A stretch of 64,000 bases of DNA from Shinella sp032095155 (lineage in GTDB: Bacteria > Pseudomonadota > Alphaproteobacteria > Rhizobiales > Rhizobiaceae), in the NCBI RefSeq assembly GCF_049199905.1, contig NZ_JBLZPK010000046.1, positions 1 through 64,000 of the forward strand, in the 5' to 3' direction. Shown piece by piece: positions 1 to 7,846 of the stretch. The first letter of the stretch is position 1, and every line of letters begins with the position of its first letter. A model generated the notes under the pieces. That model ran no database searches and was not told the DNA's origin. It was given only the letters and a program-made list of their open reading frames with translations. The position numbers were made by a program, and so were the translations under genes.

Positions 1-33
1 GTTTTCGTTTGCCATTGCCGCGACGGCTTCATT

Positions 34-56
34 TTGCGACTGTCGCGACATCGCAA
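34..56. promoter_or_regulatory. Inverted repeat before lysE-like gene
   Basis: TTGCGA (34-39) and TCGCAA (51-56) flank a perfect 10-base palindrome TGTCGCGACA (41-50), 14 bases before the LysE-family start codon. The size and symmetry fit a dimeric regulator. No regulator gene lies in the window, so a divergent one would sit to the left. The role is inferred. Confidence 0.35.
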
Positions 57-70
57 CGAGAGAAACCGAC

Positions 71-697
71 ATGCCTTCCCTGGATGTGCTGCTTGCCTTC
101 GCCGTCACAACGGCGATCTTCGCCTTCATTCCCGGCCCTGCCATGCTCTATGCCGCGGCCCGGACGATGGCCGGCGGTCGCAAGGCGGGCCTGATGGCGG
201 TCCTCGGTATTCATCTCGGCGCATACGCGCATATCATCGCGGCCGCCGCCGGACTTTCCGCGCTGTTTCATGCGGTGCCGCTCGCCTATACGTGCGTCAA
301 GCTCGCGGGCGCCCTCTATCTCATCTGGCTCGGGGTTTCGCTGTTCCGCGCGACGGACCAGCAAGAGGAGAACGCAACCGCCCCGAAGGGTGGGCGACGG
401 GCCTTCGCGCAGAGTGTCACCGTCGAGATCCTGAACCCCAAGACGGCGATCTTCTTCCTCGCCTTCCTGCCGCAGTTCGTCGACAGCGGTGCCGGGTTGC
501 CGATCTGGATGCAACTTGCGATTCTCGGGACGGTGGTGAACCTGATCTTCACCTTCGCCGACGTCGTCAGCGTTCTGCTTGCGGATGTGATCCTCGCGCG
601 ACTGAAGCGCTCAAGCGGCGTGCAGGCCCTTGTGCGCAAGGCCGGCGGGACCATCCTTATCGGGCTCGGCGCCCACCTTGCCCTGCAGAAGGGCTGA
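71..697 (+). CDS. LysE/RhtB-family amino-acid exporter
   Basis: This 208-residue integral membrane protein of the LysE/RhtB family exports amino acids or their analogues across the inner membrane. Hydrophobic segments run almost throughout, with the family's usual break around residues 90-115, and the length is normal. The ATG at 71 follows a purine-rich stretch (GAGAGAA) at suitable spacing. It is convergent with the reductase gene that ends at 739 and sits at the edge of a hydroxyproline-type catabolic cluster, so it may relieve overload of proline or an analogue. The substrate cannot be told from sequence; the family call is secure. Confidence 0.85.
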   Translation: MPSLDVLLAFAVTTAIFAFIPGPAMLYAAARTMAGGRKAGLMAVLGIHLGAYAHIIAAAAGLSALFHAVPLAYTCVKLAGALYLIWLGVSLFRATDQQEENATAPKGGRRAFAQSVTVEILNPKTAIFFLAFLPQFVDSGAGLPIWMQLAILGTVVNLIFTFADVVSVLLADVILARLKRSSGVQALVRKAGGTILIGLGAHLALQKG

Positions 698-738
698 AGG
701 CCGCGGCAATCGCTTGCCGCGGCACCAGGTCGAGCCCG

Positions 739-1776
739 TTACGCGATCGCGTCGAGACCCTTTTCCAGCAGACGATCCAGCTGTTCCGTTTCGGCGGCCG
801 TCAGCGTGACGCCCTCCGCCTCGGACTTTTTGCGGGCCACGAAGCGGCGCTGCGAAGGCAGGCGGGCACCGGCGCCGACGATGGCCTCGAAGAGCACTTC
901 GGCGCGGGCGAAGGGATCGCCCGGGCGACCCTTGGCGAAGGCTTCCGGCGACAGGGCGATGATGAGTTCGCCGTGGAAGGGGGCGAGCGTCGTGGTGCCG
1001 AGAAAATCGAGCACTTCCGGGCTCGTCAGGTCGCCGATCATGATGCCGGCGAGAAGCTCGATCATCGTGCCGATGGCAGAGCCCTTGTGGCCGCCGAAGG
1101 GCAGCATGGCGCCGGCAAGGGCTGCTTCCGGGTCGGTCGTCGGGTTGCCGTCGGCATCGATCGCCCAGCCCTCGGGCAGCGGCTTGCCGGCACGGCGGTG
1201 CAGCTCGATCTCGCCGCGAGCGGCGACCGAGGTGGCGAAGTCGAAGACGTAGGGCGAATTGTCCTTGCGCGGCCAGCCGAAGGCGAAGGGGTTGGTGCCG
1301 AGCAGCGGCTTGTTGCCGCCGGTGGGGGCGACCGTAGCATAGCTCGGGCACATGACGAGGGCGGCAAGACCCTCGTTCGTCACAGCCTCGACTTCCGGCC
1401 ACAGTGCGGAGAAGTGGGTGCAGTCGTTGATGACGAGCGCCGCGATGCCGAGCTTTTTCGCACGCTCGGCAAGAGCGGGAACGCCCAACTCAAAGGCCGG
1501 GTTGGCGAAGCCGCCGTCGGCATTGACCTTGACGATGGCAGATCCCTCGTTGCGGTCGAGAACCGGCACGGCATCCGGCTTCACCTTGCCGGCCTTGACG
1601 GTGCGCAGCGCGCCTTCGATGCGGTAGATGCCGTGCGACTTGCAGGCGTCGCGCTCGCCGGCGACGATGACGCGGGCCAGCGCCGCAGCCTGCACGGCAT
1701 TGAGACCGCCCTTGCGGAAGATGGCTTCGACACGCTCGTGCAGCGCGGCGATCGTCAGGGTGGAGGTTTGCGTCAT
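739..1776 (-). CDS. Ldh-family reductase, likely delta1-pyrroline-2-carboxylate reductase
   Basis: A 345-residue NAD(P)H-dependent oxidoreductase of the malate/L-lactate dehydrogenase type 2 family. Residues 47-52 read SHGIYR; the Ser-His-Gly-x-x-Arg pattern is shared with the DpkA/LhpD group that reduces delta1-pyrroline-2-carboxylate to L-proline. HFSALW near residue 140 and GGHKG near residue 245 are further family marks. The ATG at 1776 is preferred because GGAAGAG stands in front of it; an upstream in-frame start would run through the operator. It is divergent from the semialdehyde dehydrogenase gene. In Sinorhizobium meliloti the HypS enzyme of the hydroxyproline/D-proline pathway is of this kind. 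Malate or ureidoglycolate activity cannot be excluded. Confidence 0.78.
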   Translation of the reverse strand: MTQTSTLTIAALHERVEAIFRKGGLNAVQAAALARVIVAGERDACKSHGIYRIEGALRTVKAGKVKPDAVPVLDRNEGSAIVKVNADGGFANPAFELGVPALAERAKKLGIAALVINDCTHFSALWPEVEAVTNEGLAALVMCPSYATVAPTGGNKPLLGTNPFAFGWPRKDNSPYVFDFATSVAARGEIELHRRAGKPLPEGWAIDADGNPTTDPEAALAGAMLPFGGHKGSAIGTMIELLAGIMIGDLTSPEVLDFLGTTTLAPFHGELIIALSPEAFAKGRPGDPFARAEVLFEAIVGAGARLPSQRRFVARKKSEAEGVTLTAAETEQLDRLLEKGLDAIA

Positions 1777-1825
1777 CTTTCGTCTCTTCCGCTGTGCCGC
1801 CCGTGCAGGTTGGCGATTGAACATT

Positions 1826-1844
1826 TGCATACATAGAGTATACA
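1826..1844. promoter_or_regulatory. Operator-like inverted repeat (TGCATAC-N5-GTATACA)
   Basis: Seven-base arms, with one mismatch in symmetry, are separated by five bases and lie between the divergent reductase and semialdehyde dehydrogenase genes. The arm pattern recalls GntR/FadR-type operators. The same arm and spacing recur before the substrate-binding protein gene, which supports a shared regulator. No GntR gene is in the window. Confidence 0.6.
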
Positions 1845-1919
1845 AGATTTCGACAAGTGCAATTCGCCCTCTCCTCTCCTATATCGGGCGAACCCCATTC
1901 CGCAAGAAAGGTACGTCTC

Positions 1920-3437
1920 ATGGCTTTCACTCCCCACGGTAAACACCTCGTCGCAGGCGAATGGCTCGACGGCAACGGCACGTTTACCTCCTCGCCCGCC
2001 CATGGCCCGGCGCACGCCTTCGCCGTCGGCACGGTCGAACTGGTGAACCGCGCGGCGGAAGCCGCCGAAGACGCCTTCCTGAGCTATGGTTACGCCTCGC
2101 GCGCCGACCGCGCCGCCTTCCTGCGCGCCATCGCCGACGAGATCGAAGCGCGCGCCGAGGCCATCACCGAGATCGGCACGCAGGAAACCGGCCTGCCGGT
2201 CGCCCGCCTGCAGGGTGAGCGCGGCCGCACCACCGGGCAGCTCCGCCTCTTCGCCGATCATATCGAGAAGGGCGACTTCCTCGACCGTCGTTTCGATGCG
2301 GCCCTGCCCGACCGCCAGCCGGCACCGCGCCCGGAAATCCGCCTGATCCAGCGGCCGATCGGCCCGGTCGCCGTGTTCGGCGCCTCCAACTTCCCGCTCG
2401 CCTTCTCCACGGCCGGCGGTGATACAGCTGCCGCGCTTGCCGCCGGTTGCCCCGTCGTGGTCAAGGGTCACTCGGCCCATCCAGGCACGGGCGAGATCAT
2501 CGCCGAAGCCGTTTTCGCCGCCGTCCAGAAGACCGGCGTGCATCCAGGCGTCTTCTCGCTCATCCAGGGCGGCAACCGCCAGGTCGGCGAGGCCGTCGTG
2601 CAGCATCCGCTGATCAAGGCCGTCGGCTTCACCGGCTCGCTGGCCGGCGGCCGCGCGCTGTTCAACCTGTGCGCCGCCCGCCCGGAGCCGATCCCGTTCT
2701 TCGGCGAGCTCGGTTCGGTCAACCCGATGTTCGTTCTGCCGGAAGCCGTGAAGGCGCGTGCTGAAAGCCTCGGCCAGGGCTGGGCCGGTTCGCTCACCAT
2801 GGGTGCCGGCCAGTTCTGCACCAATCCCGGCATCGCCATCGTCCAGGACGGCGCGGATGCCGACCGCTTCACGGCCGCTGCCGTCGAGGCGTTGTCGAAG
2901 GTTGCCGCGCAGACCATGCTGACGGACGGCATCGCCAAGGCCTACCAGGACGGCCAGGCGCGCTTTGAGAGCCGCAATACGGTCAAGCCGCTGCTGACGA
3001 CCGAATCCACCGGCCGTAACGCCCTGCCGAACCTTTTCGAAATCTCGGGCGACCAGTTCCTCGCCGACCACGCGCTTTCTGAAGAAGTCTTCGGCCCGCT
3101 CGGTCTCGTCGTGCGCGTCTCCTCAGTCGATGAGATGGTAAAGCTTGCCCGCAACTTCGAGGGACAGCTGACGGCGACGATCCACATGGATGCCGGCGAC
3201 CTCGAAGACGCCAAGCGCCTGCGGCCGTTCCTGGAACGCAAGGCCGGCCGCGTGCTGGTCAACGGTTTCCCGACCGGCGTCGAGGTGGTCGATTCCATGG
3301 TGCATGGCGGCCCCTACCCGGCCTCGACGAATTTCGGCGCGACGAGCGTCGGTACGATGTCGATCCGCCGCTTCCTGCGTCCGGTGTCCTACCAGAACTT
3401 CCCCGAAGGCCTGCTGCCCGAGGATTTCCTCAATTAA
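1920..3437 (+). CDS. NADP-type aldehyde dehydrogenase, likely alpha-ketoglutarate semialdehyde dehydrogenase
   Basis: A 505-residue aldehyde dehydrogenase. Asn157 (ASNFP), Glu263 (FFGELGSVNP) and nucleophile Cys300 (GAGQFCTNPG) are all present, so it should be active. FTGSLAGGR near residue 240 is the nucleotide-binding turn. The family converts alpha-ketoglutaric semialdehyde (2,5-dioxovalerate) to alpha-ketoglutarate, the last step of hydroxyproline and of some sugar-acid pathways. The start at 1920 follows AAGAAAGG. It is divergent from the reductase across an operator-like repeat and ends at a hairpin terminator. The hydroxyproline assignment comes from the neighbours (importer, FAD dehydrogenase, aconitase X) and matches HypH of S. 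meliloti in position and kind. Confidence 0.88.
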   Translation: MAFTPHGKHLVAGEWLDGNGTFTSSPAHGPAHAFAVGTVELVNRAAEAAEDAFLSYGYASRADRAAFLRAIADEIEARAEAITEIGTQETGLPVARLQGERGRTTGQLRLFADHIEKGDFLDRRFDAALPDRQPAPRPEIRLIQRPIGPVAVFGASNFPLAFSTAGGDTAAALAAGCPVVVKGHSAHPGTGEIIAEAVFAAVQKTGVHPGVFSLIQGGNRQVGEAVVQHPLIKAVGFTGSLAGGRALFNLCAARPEPIPFFGELGSVNPMFVLPEAVKARAESLGQGWAGSLTMGAGQFCTNPGIAIVQDGADADRFTAAAVEALSKVAAQTMLTDGIAKAYQDGQARFESRNTVKPLLTTESTGRNALPNLFEISGDQFLADHALSEEVFGPLGLVVRVSSVDEMVKLARNFEGQLTATIHMDAGDLEDAKRLRPFLERKAGRVLVNGFPTGVEVVDSMVHGGPYPASTNFGATSVGTMSIRRFLRPVSYQNFPEGLLPEDFLN

Positions 3438-3463
3438 TTCAAGCCTGAAGCTTGCCTGATAGG

Positions 3464-3499
3464 GCCGGGCCTTCCGAAAGGGAGGCTCGGCATTTTTTT
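3464..3499 (+). terminator. Rho-independent terminator after aldehyde dehydrogenase
   Basis: Twelve-base arms (3464-3475 and 3480-3491, two imperfect pairs) enclose a GAAA loop and are followed by seven T (3493-3499). It separates the dehydrogenase gene from the transporter operon. Confidence 0.85.
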
Positions 3500-3517
3500 G
3501 CATACGAGCTATATACT
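3499..3517. promoter_or_regulatory. Operator-like repeat copy 2 (TGCATAC-N5-ATATACT)
   Basis: The left arm is identical to that at 1826, with the same five-base spacer and a right arm matching at the TATAC core. It lies in the promoter region of the importer operon, 96 bases before the binding-protein ATG. Confidence 0.5.
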
Positions 3518-3520
3518 TTT

Positions 3521-3539
3521 TGCATATTATTTGTATTTT
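3521..3539. promoter_or_regulatory. Operator-like repeat copy 3 (TGCATAT-N5-GTATTTT)
   Basis: A weaker copy begins exactly 22 bases after copy 2, about two helical turns, with the same arm and spacer layout. Tandem placement on one DNA face would suit cooperative binding. The match is partial. Confidence 0.4.
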
Positions 3540-3613
3540 ATAGGACGATTTACATCACGGGCAGGACGGACCTCGCCCAAGTGAATCGTCCAGACCAATC
3601 CAGGGAGAGAGTA

Positions 3614-4423
3614 ATGAAGAAGACCTCGGTCCTCGCCTTCGGCCTCGTGGCCGCCACCGCCCTCACCAGCCCGGCCAAGGCCGACAAGCTGGACGACATC
3701 ATCTCGTCCGGCACGCTGCGCTGCGCCGTCGTTCTCGACTTCCCGCCGATGGGCTCGCGCGACGAGAGCAACAACCCGATCGGCTTCGACGTCGACTATT
3801 GCAACGATCTGGCCAAGGCGCTCGGCGTCACCGCCGAAATCGTCGAGACGCCCTTCCCGGAACGCATCCCGGCGCTGATGTCCGGCCGCGTCGATGTCGG
3901 CGTCGCCTCGACCTCCGACACGCTGGAACGCGCCAAGACCGTCGGCATGACGATCCCCTACTTCGCCTTCGAAATGGCCGTCACGGCCAATGACAAGTCG
4001 GGCATCAAGTCCTTCGAGGACATGAAGGGCAAGACGGTAGGCGCCACCGCCGGCACGTTCGAGGCCATCGCGCTCGAAAAGACGATGAAGGAATTCGGCG
4101 CGGGTGAATTCCGTCCGTACCAGACCCAGGCCGATGTCTTCCTGGCGCTGAGCCAGGGCCAGATCGACGCCACGGTCTCCACCTCGACGGTCGCTCAGGC
4201 CACCGTCAAGAGCGGCAAGTTCCCCGGCATCTCCGTCGTCGGCAAGGCGCCCTACGACATCGACTATGTCGCGCTCTTCACCAACCGCGAAGAATACGGC
4301 CTGATCAACTACCTGAACCTGTTCATCAACCAGCAGGTTCGCACCGGCCGTTACAACGAGCTCTACGAAAAGTGGGTCGGCGGCGAAGTTCCGTCGCTTT
4401 CGGTCAACGGCGTTTATCGCTAA
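3614..4423 (+). CDS. Amino-acid ABC transporter substrate-binding protein (PAAT family)
   Basis: A 269-residue family 3 periplasmic binding protein. An N-terminal signal peptide with probable cleavage after AKA (about residue 23) precedes the usual start of the mature fold, LDDIISSGTLRCAV. It should capture the substrate for the two permeases and ATPase that follow. The ATG at 3614 follows GGGAGAGAG. It is the first gene of the importer and is separated from the permeases by an unresolved gap. The arrangement corresponds to the hydroxyproline importer HypMNPQ of S. meliloti; specificity for hydroxyproline or proline isomers is inferred from context only. Confidence 0.88.
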   Translation: MKKTSVLAFGLVAATALTSPAKADKLDDIISSGTLRCAVVLDFPPMGSRDESNNPIGFDVDYCNDLAKALGVTAEIVETPFPERIPALMSGRVDVGVASTSDTLERAKTVGMTIPYFAFEMAVTANDKSGIKSFEDMKGKTVGATAGTFEAIALEKTMKEFGAGEFRPYQTQADVFLALSQGQIDATVSTSTVAQATVKSGKFPGISVVGKAPYDIDYVALFTNREEYGLINYLNLFINQQVRTGRYNELYEKWVGGEVPSLSVNGVYR

Positions 4424-4438
4424 TCTGCCGTTTTGAAG

Positions 4439-4511
4439 NNNNNNNNNNNNNNNNNNNNNNNNNNNNNNNNNNNNNNNNNNNNNNNNNNNNNNNNNNNNNN
4501 NNNNNNNNNNN
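4439..4511. other. Assembly gap (73 N)
   Basis: Seventy-three undetermined bases lie between the binding-protein stop and the first permease. Neither flanking gene appears truncated, because the stop codon (4421-4423) and the next start (4536) with its AAGGGTGAG site are intact. Such spots often hold a hairpin that lowers downstream expression, but nothing can be read here. Confidence 0.99.
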
Positions 4512-4535
4512 TCGTTTCCGAAGGGTGAGACGGCA

Positions 4536-5201
4536 ATGTTCAGTTATAATTTCCATTGGAATCAGGCGTTCAAGGCCCTGCCGCAGATGCTGGACGGTGC
4601 TTTGGTCACGCTCCAGATCGCCCTCGCCTCCATGGCCATCGGCCTTGTCGTCGCGCTCGCGCTGACGCTCTTCCGGCTGTCCGGCAACCGCATCCTGAAC
4701 GGCTTTGCGACCGTCTGGGTCGAGATCGCGCGCAACACGCCGGCGCTCTTCCAGATCTACATGGCGCATTTCGGGCTGGGCAGCTTCGGCATCCACTTGA
4801 GCCCCTATACGGCGCTGCTCGTCGGCATCGCCTTCAACAATGCCGGCTATCTCGCGGAGAATTTCCGCGGCGCGCTGAAGGCGATCCCGGAAACGCAGAC
4901 CCGCGCCGGCCGCTCGCTCGGCATGACGCCGCTCATGGCCTTCCGCTACATCGTCATGCCACAAATGCTGCGCATCGCCTTCCTGCCGGCCACCAACCAG
5001 ATGGTCTGGGCAATCCTGATGACCTCGCTCGGCGTCACCGTCGGCATGAACACCGATCTCGCCGGCGTCACCCAGGCGCTGAATGCGGTGTCCTTCCGGA
5101 CCTTCGAATTCTTCGCGCTCGCGGCGGTCATCTACTATCTGATCGCCAAGGCCGTGACGCTGGCTGCGCGTCTCGCCGCCACGCGCATGTTCCGCTACTG
5201 A
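4536..5201 (+). CDS. Amino-acid ABC transporter permease 1 (HisM/GlnP type)
   Basis: A 221-residue inner-membrane permease of the polar amino-acid (PAAT) importers. The family's loop segment EIARNTPALFQIYMAH and the EAA-like loop around residues 125-145 (RAGRSLGMTPLMAF), which docks the ATPase, are both visible. The ATG at 4536 follows AAGGGTGAG. The second permease follows 11 bases later, so the two probably form the heterodimeric channel. The gap upstream may hide a terminator or hairpin after the binding-protein gene. Confidence 0.88.
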   Translation: MFSYNFHWNQAFKALPQMLDGALVTLQIALASMAIGLVVALALTLFRLSGNRILNGFATVWVEIARNTPALFQIYMAHFGLGSFGIHLSPYTALLVGIAFNNAGYLAENFRGALKAIPETQTRAGRSLGMTPLMAFRYIVMPQMLRIAFLPATNQMVWAILMTSLGVTVGMNTDLAGVTQALNAVSFRTFEFFALAAVIYYLIAKAVTLAARLAATRMFRY

Positions 5202-5212
5202 GAGGGTAACCC

Positions 5213-5863
5213 ATGTTCGATACCGCTCTCACGCTTGCCGATCTCGGCTTCCTCGCCCAAGGCGCGCTGATGACGCTTGCGGTCACCGCCGTCTCCGTGA
5301 TCGCCGGCACCATTCTCGGCGTCGTCTTCGGCGTGCTGCGCAACCAGCTCGGCACCTACTGGTCGCTGCCGATCACCTTCCTGCTCGACATCTTCCGCTC
5401 CGTGCCGCTGCTCATTCAGCTCGTGCTCGGCAATGCGGCGCAATCGATCATGAAGCTCGGCTGGGCGCCCTTCACCACATCCTGCGTGGTGTTGTCGCTT
5501 TATACGGCCGCCTACTGCACCGAGATCGTGCGCGGCGGCATCTCCGCCGTACCGACGACGACGCGCCGCGCGGCCCGATCGCTCGGCATGACCTGGTGGC
5601 AGGACATGCGCTACATCGTGGCGCCGCTTGCCACCCGCGTCTCGCTGCCCGCCTGGATCGGCCTGACGCTCGGCGTCATGAAGGATTCGGCGCTGGTGCT
5701 CTGGCTCGGCCTCATCGAGCTGCTGCGCGCCTCGCAGATCCTCGTCACGCGCCTGCAGGAACCGCTGTTCATCCTGCTGATCTGCGGCGCCATCTACTTC
5801 ATCATCAGCTTCCCCATAGCCCGGCTTGGCGGCTATCTCGAAAAACGGTGGTCCAATGATTGA
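5213..5863 (+). CDS. Amino-acid ABC transporter permease 2
   Basis: A 216-residue partner of the preceding permease, with the same fold. DIFRSVPLLIQL is the conserved periplasmic-side segment, and RRAARSLGMTWWQDM forms the ATPase-docking loop near residues 120-135. The ATG at 5213 follows GAGAGGGTAACCC. Its last codons overlap the ATPase gene start by eight bases, implying coupled translation. Confidence 0.88.
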   Translation: MFDTALTLADLGFLAQGALMTLAVTAVSVIAGTILGVVFGVLRNQLGTYWSLPITFLLDIFRSVPLLIQLVLGNAAQSIMKLGWAPFTTSCVVLSLYTAAYCTEIVRGGISAVPTTTRRAARSLGMTWWQDMRYIVAPLATRVSLPAWIGLTLGVMKDSALVLWLGLIELLRASQILVTRLQEPLFILLICGAIYFIISFPIARLGGYLEKRWSND

Positions 5864-6578
5864 GATCGAAAACGTCCGCAAGTCCTTCGGCCAGCTCGAA
5901 GTTCTCAAGGGGATCAACCTCACCGTCCAGAAGGGCGAAGTGCTGACCATCATCGGCGGCTCGGGCTCGGGCAAGTCGACGCTGCTCACCTGCATCAACG
6001 GTCTGGAGACCATCGATGCCGGCCGCATCGTGGTCGACGGCACCGACGTCCATGCCAAGGGCACGGACCTCAACAAGCTGCGCCGCAAGCTCGGCATCGT
6101 CTTCCAGCAGTTCAACGCCTTCCCGCACCTGACCGTGCTGGAAAACGTCATGCTGGCGCCGGTCAAGGTTCTCGGCCAGTCGAAGGCCGAAGCCGAGGCC
6201 ATGGCCGTCAAGCAGCTGACCCATGTCGGTCTCGGCGACAAGCTGAAGGTCTATCCGAGCCGCATGTCAGGCGGCCAGCAGCAGCGCATGGCGATTGCCC
6301 GGGCGCTCGCCATGTCGCCGGCCTATATGCTGTTCGACGAAGTGACCTCGGCGCTTGACCCGCAGCTCGTCGGCGAAGTGCTGGACACGTTGCGCATGCT
6401 GGCCTCCGAAGGCATGACGATGATCTGCGTCACGCACGAAATGAAGTTCGCCCGCGAAGTCTCCGACCGCGTCGCCTTCTTCCACAAGGGCGTGATGGCC
6501 GAGATCGCACCGCCGGAAGCGTTGTTCGGCGCGCCGAAGGATCCTGAGCTGCAAAACTTCCTCGCCGCGACGCATTGA
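5856..6578 (+). CDS. Amino-acid ABC transporter ATP-binding protein
   Basis: A 240-residue ATPase of the PAAT importers. Walker A GGSGSGKST, Q-loop around FQQFNAFPHLT, signature MSGGQQQRMAIARAL, Walker B MLFDEVTSALD and the H-loop VTHEM are all intact. The ATG at 5856 overlaps the permease end; an in-frame ATG at 5826 lies well inside the permease and lacks support. The normal length and full motifs indicate a working ATPase energising import. Confidence 0.92.
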   Translation: MIEIENVRKSFGQLEVLKGINLTVQKGEVLTIIGGSGSGKSTLLTCINGLETIDAGRIVVDGTDVHAKGTDLNKLRRKLGIVFQQFNAFPHLTVLENVMLAPVKVLGQSKAEAEAMAVKQLTHVGLGDKLKVYPSRMSGGQQQRMAIARALAMSPAYMLFDEVTSALDPQLVGEVLDTLRMLASEGMTMICVTHEMKFAREVSDRVAFFHKGVMAEIAPPEALFGAPKDPELQNFLAATH

Positions 6579-6585
6579 GACCGTG

Positions 6586-7836
6586 ATGAACACTGACATT
6601 CAGCCCGGCGTCGTCGTCATCGGCGCCGGCGTCGTCGGCCTGTCGGCGGCCATTGCCGCCCAGGCGCGCGGCCTCACCGTCACCGTTCTGGAACGCGAGG
6701 CCCCGGCAGCCGGCGCGTCTGCCGGCAATGCCGGCGCTTTCGCCTTCACCGACATCCTGCCGCTCGCCTCGCCGGGCATCCTGAAGAAGGCGCCGAAATG
6801 GCTGCTCGATCCGCTTGGGCCGCTCAGCGTTCCGCCGTCCTACGCCATCAAGATCGCACCGTGGATGTTCCGCTTCTGGCGTGCCTGTTCGGCAAGCCGC
6901 GTCGCTCATTCCACGGCGGCGCAGACCGCGCTGATGGACCTTTCCAAGGCCGAGCTGGAACCGTTCCTCGCCCAGACCGATACGCTCGGCATGCTGCGCA
7001 AGGAAGGCAACCTGCAGGTCTATGAAAGCCAGGCCGAACTCAACGCCTCGCTGCCCGGCTGGAAGGCCCGCGAACAGCACGGCGTCGAGTTCCACCATCT
7101 CGACGCCAATGCCATGGCGGCGATCCAGCCCGGCCTCGCGCCACGCTTCACGCACGGCACGTTTACGCCCGGCTGGTATTCCATCGCCGATCCAAAACTC
7201 TACACGCTGGTGCTTGCCGACCATTTTCGCGCAAAGGGCGGCACAATCGAGCGTGCCGACGTCTCCGGCCTGCACCCGATCGAGGGTGGCATCGAAATCC
7301 GCACGACCGACGGACGGACGCTGCGGGCGCAGAAGGTCGTGTTGTCGGCCGGTGCCTTCTCTCATCAGGTCGCGCGCTCGCTTGGTGAAACCATCCCGCT
7401 CGAGACCGAGCGCGGCTACAACACGACGCTGCCTGTCGACGCCTTCGACCTGCGCACGCAGGTGACCTTCGGCGGCCACGGCTTCGTCGTGACCCGGCTT
7501 TCGACCGGCATCCGCGTTGGCGGCGCGGTGGAGCTTGGCGGACTGAAGCTGCCGCCGAACTTCCAGAGGTCGCAGGCCATGCTGGAAAAGGCCCGCACCT
7601 TCCTGCCCGGCCTCAAGCCCCAGGGCGGCGTGCAGTGGATGGGTTTTCGCCCGTCGCTGCCGGACAGCCTGCCGGCGATTGGCCGCGCCCGTGCCACGCC
7701 GAAGGTCATCTATGCATTCGGTCACGGCCATCTCGGCCTCACGCAGTCCGCCGGCACCGCCCGTCTCGTCGCCGATCTCTTGACAGACCGGCCGACCACC
7801 ATCGACATCGCACCTTTCTCGCCGCAACGTTTCTAG
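6586..7836 (+). CDS. DadA-type FAD oxidoreductase, likely D-hydroxyproline/D-proline dehydrogenase
   Basis: A 416-residue flavoprotein of the DAO/DadA family. An N-terminal dinucleotide fold, GAGVVGLSAAIAAQ then an acidic end VLERE, is followed by AGASAGNAGAF, typical of D-amino-acid dehydrogenases. MGFRPSLPDSLPAIG near residue 350 and GHGHLGLTQSAGTARLV near the C-terminus complete the FAD site. In the hydroxyproline pathway this enzyme oxidises cis-4-hydroxy-D-proline to pyrroline-4-hydroxy-2-carboxylate. The ATG at 6586 is seven bases after the ATPase stop; a GTG at 6583 is the alternative. HypO of S. meliloti holds the same position after the importer. Exact substrate is inferred. Confidence 0.82.
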   Translation: MNTDIQPGVVVIGAGVVGLSAAIAAQARGLTVTVLEREAPAAGASAGNAGAFAFTDILPLASPGILKKAPKWLLDPLGPLSVPPSYAIKIAPWMFRFWRACSASRVAHSTAAQTALMDLSKAELEPFLAQTDTLGMLRKEGNLQVYESQAELNASLPGWKAREQHGVEFHHLDANAMAAIQPGLAPRFTHGTFTPGWYSIADPKLYTLVLADHFRAKGGTIERADVSGLHPIEGGIEIRTTDGRTLRAQKVVLSAGAFSHQVARSLGETIPLETERGYNTTLPVDAFDLRTQVTFGGHGFVVTRLSTGIRVGGAVELGGLKLPPNFQRSQAMLEKARTFLPGLKPQGGVQWMGFRPSLPDSLPAIGRARATPKVIYAFGHGHLGLTQSAGTARLVADLLTDRPTTIDIAPFSPQRF

Positions 7837-7846
7837 GAGCTATTCC

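Noticed and set aside
34..1836. Long open frame of 600 codons on the plus strand
   Set aside because: It runs through lysE and antisense to the reductase gene, its translation is Arg/Ala-rich without any domain, and real genes with ribosome sites cover the span. It is a GC-rich shadow.
4424..4535. Frameshift or lost gene at the gap
   Set aside because: Both neighbouring genes have intact ends, and the gap is too short (73 bases as drawn) for a component of the importer.
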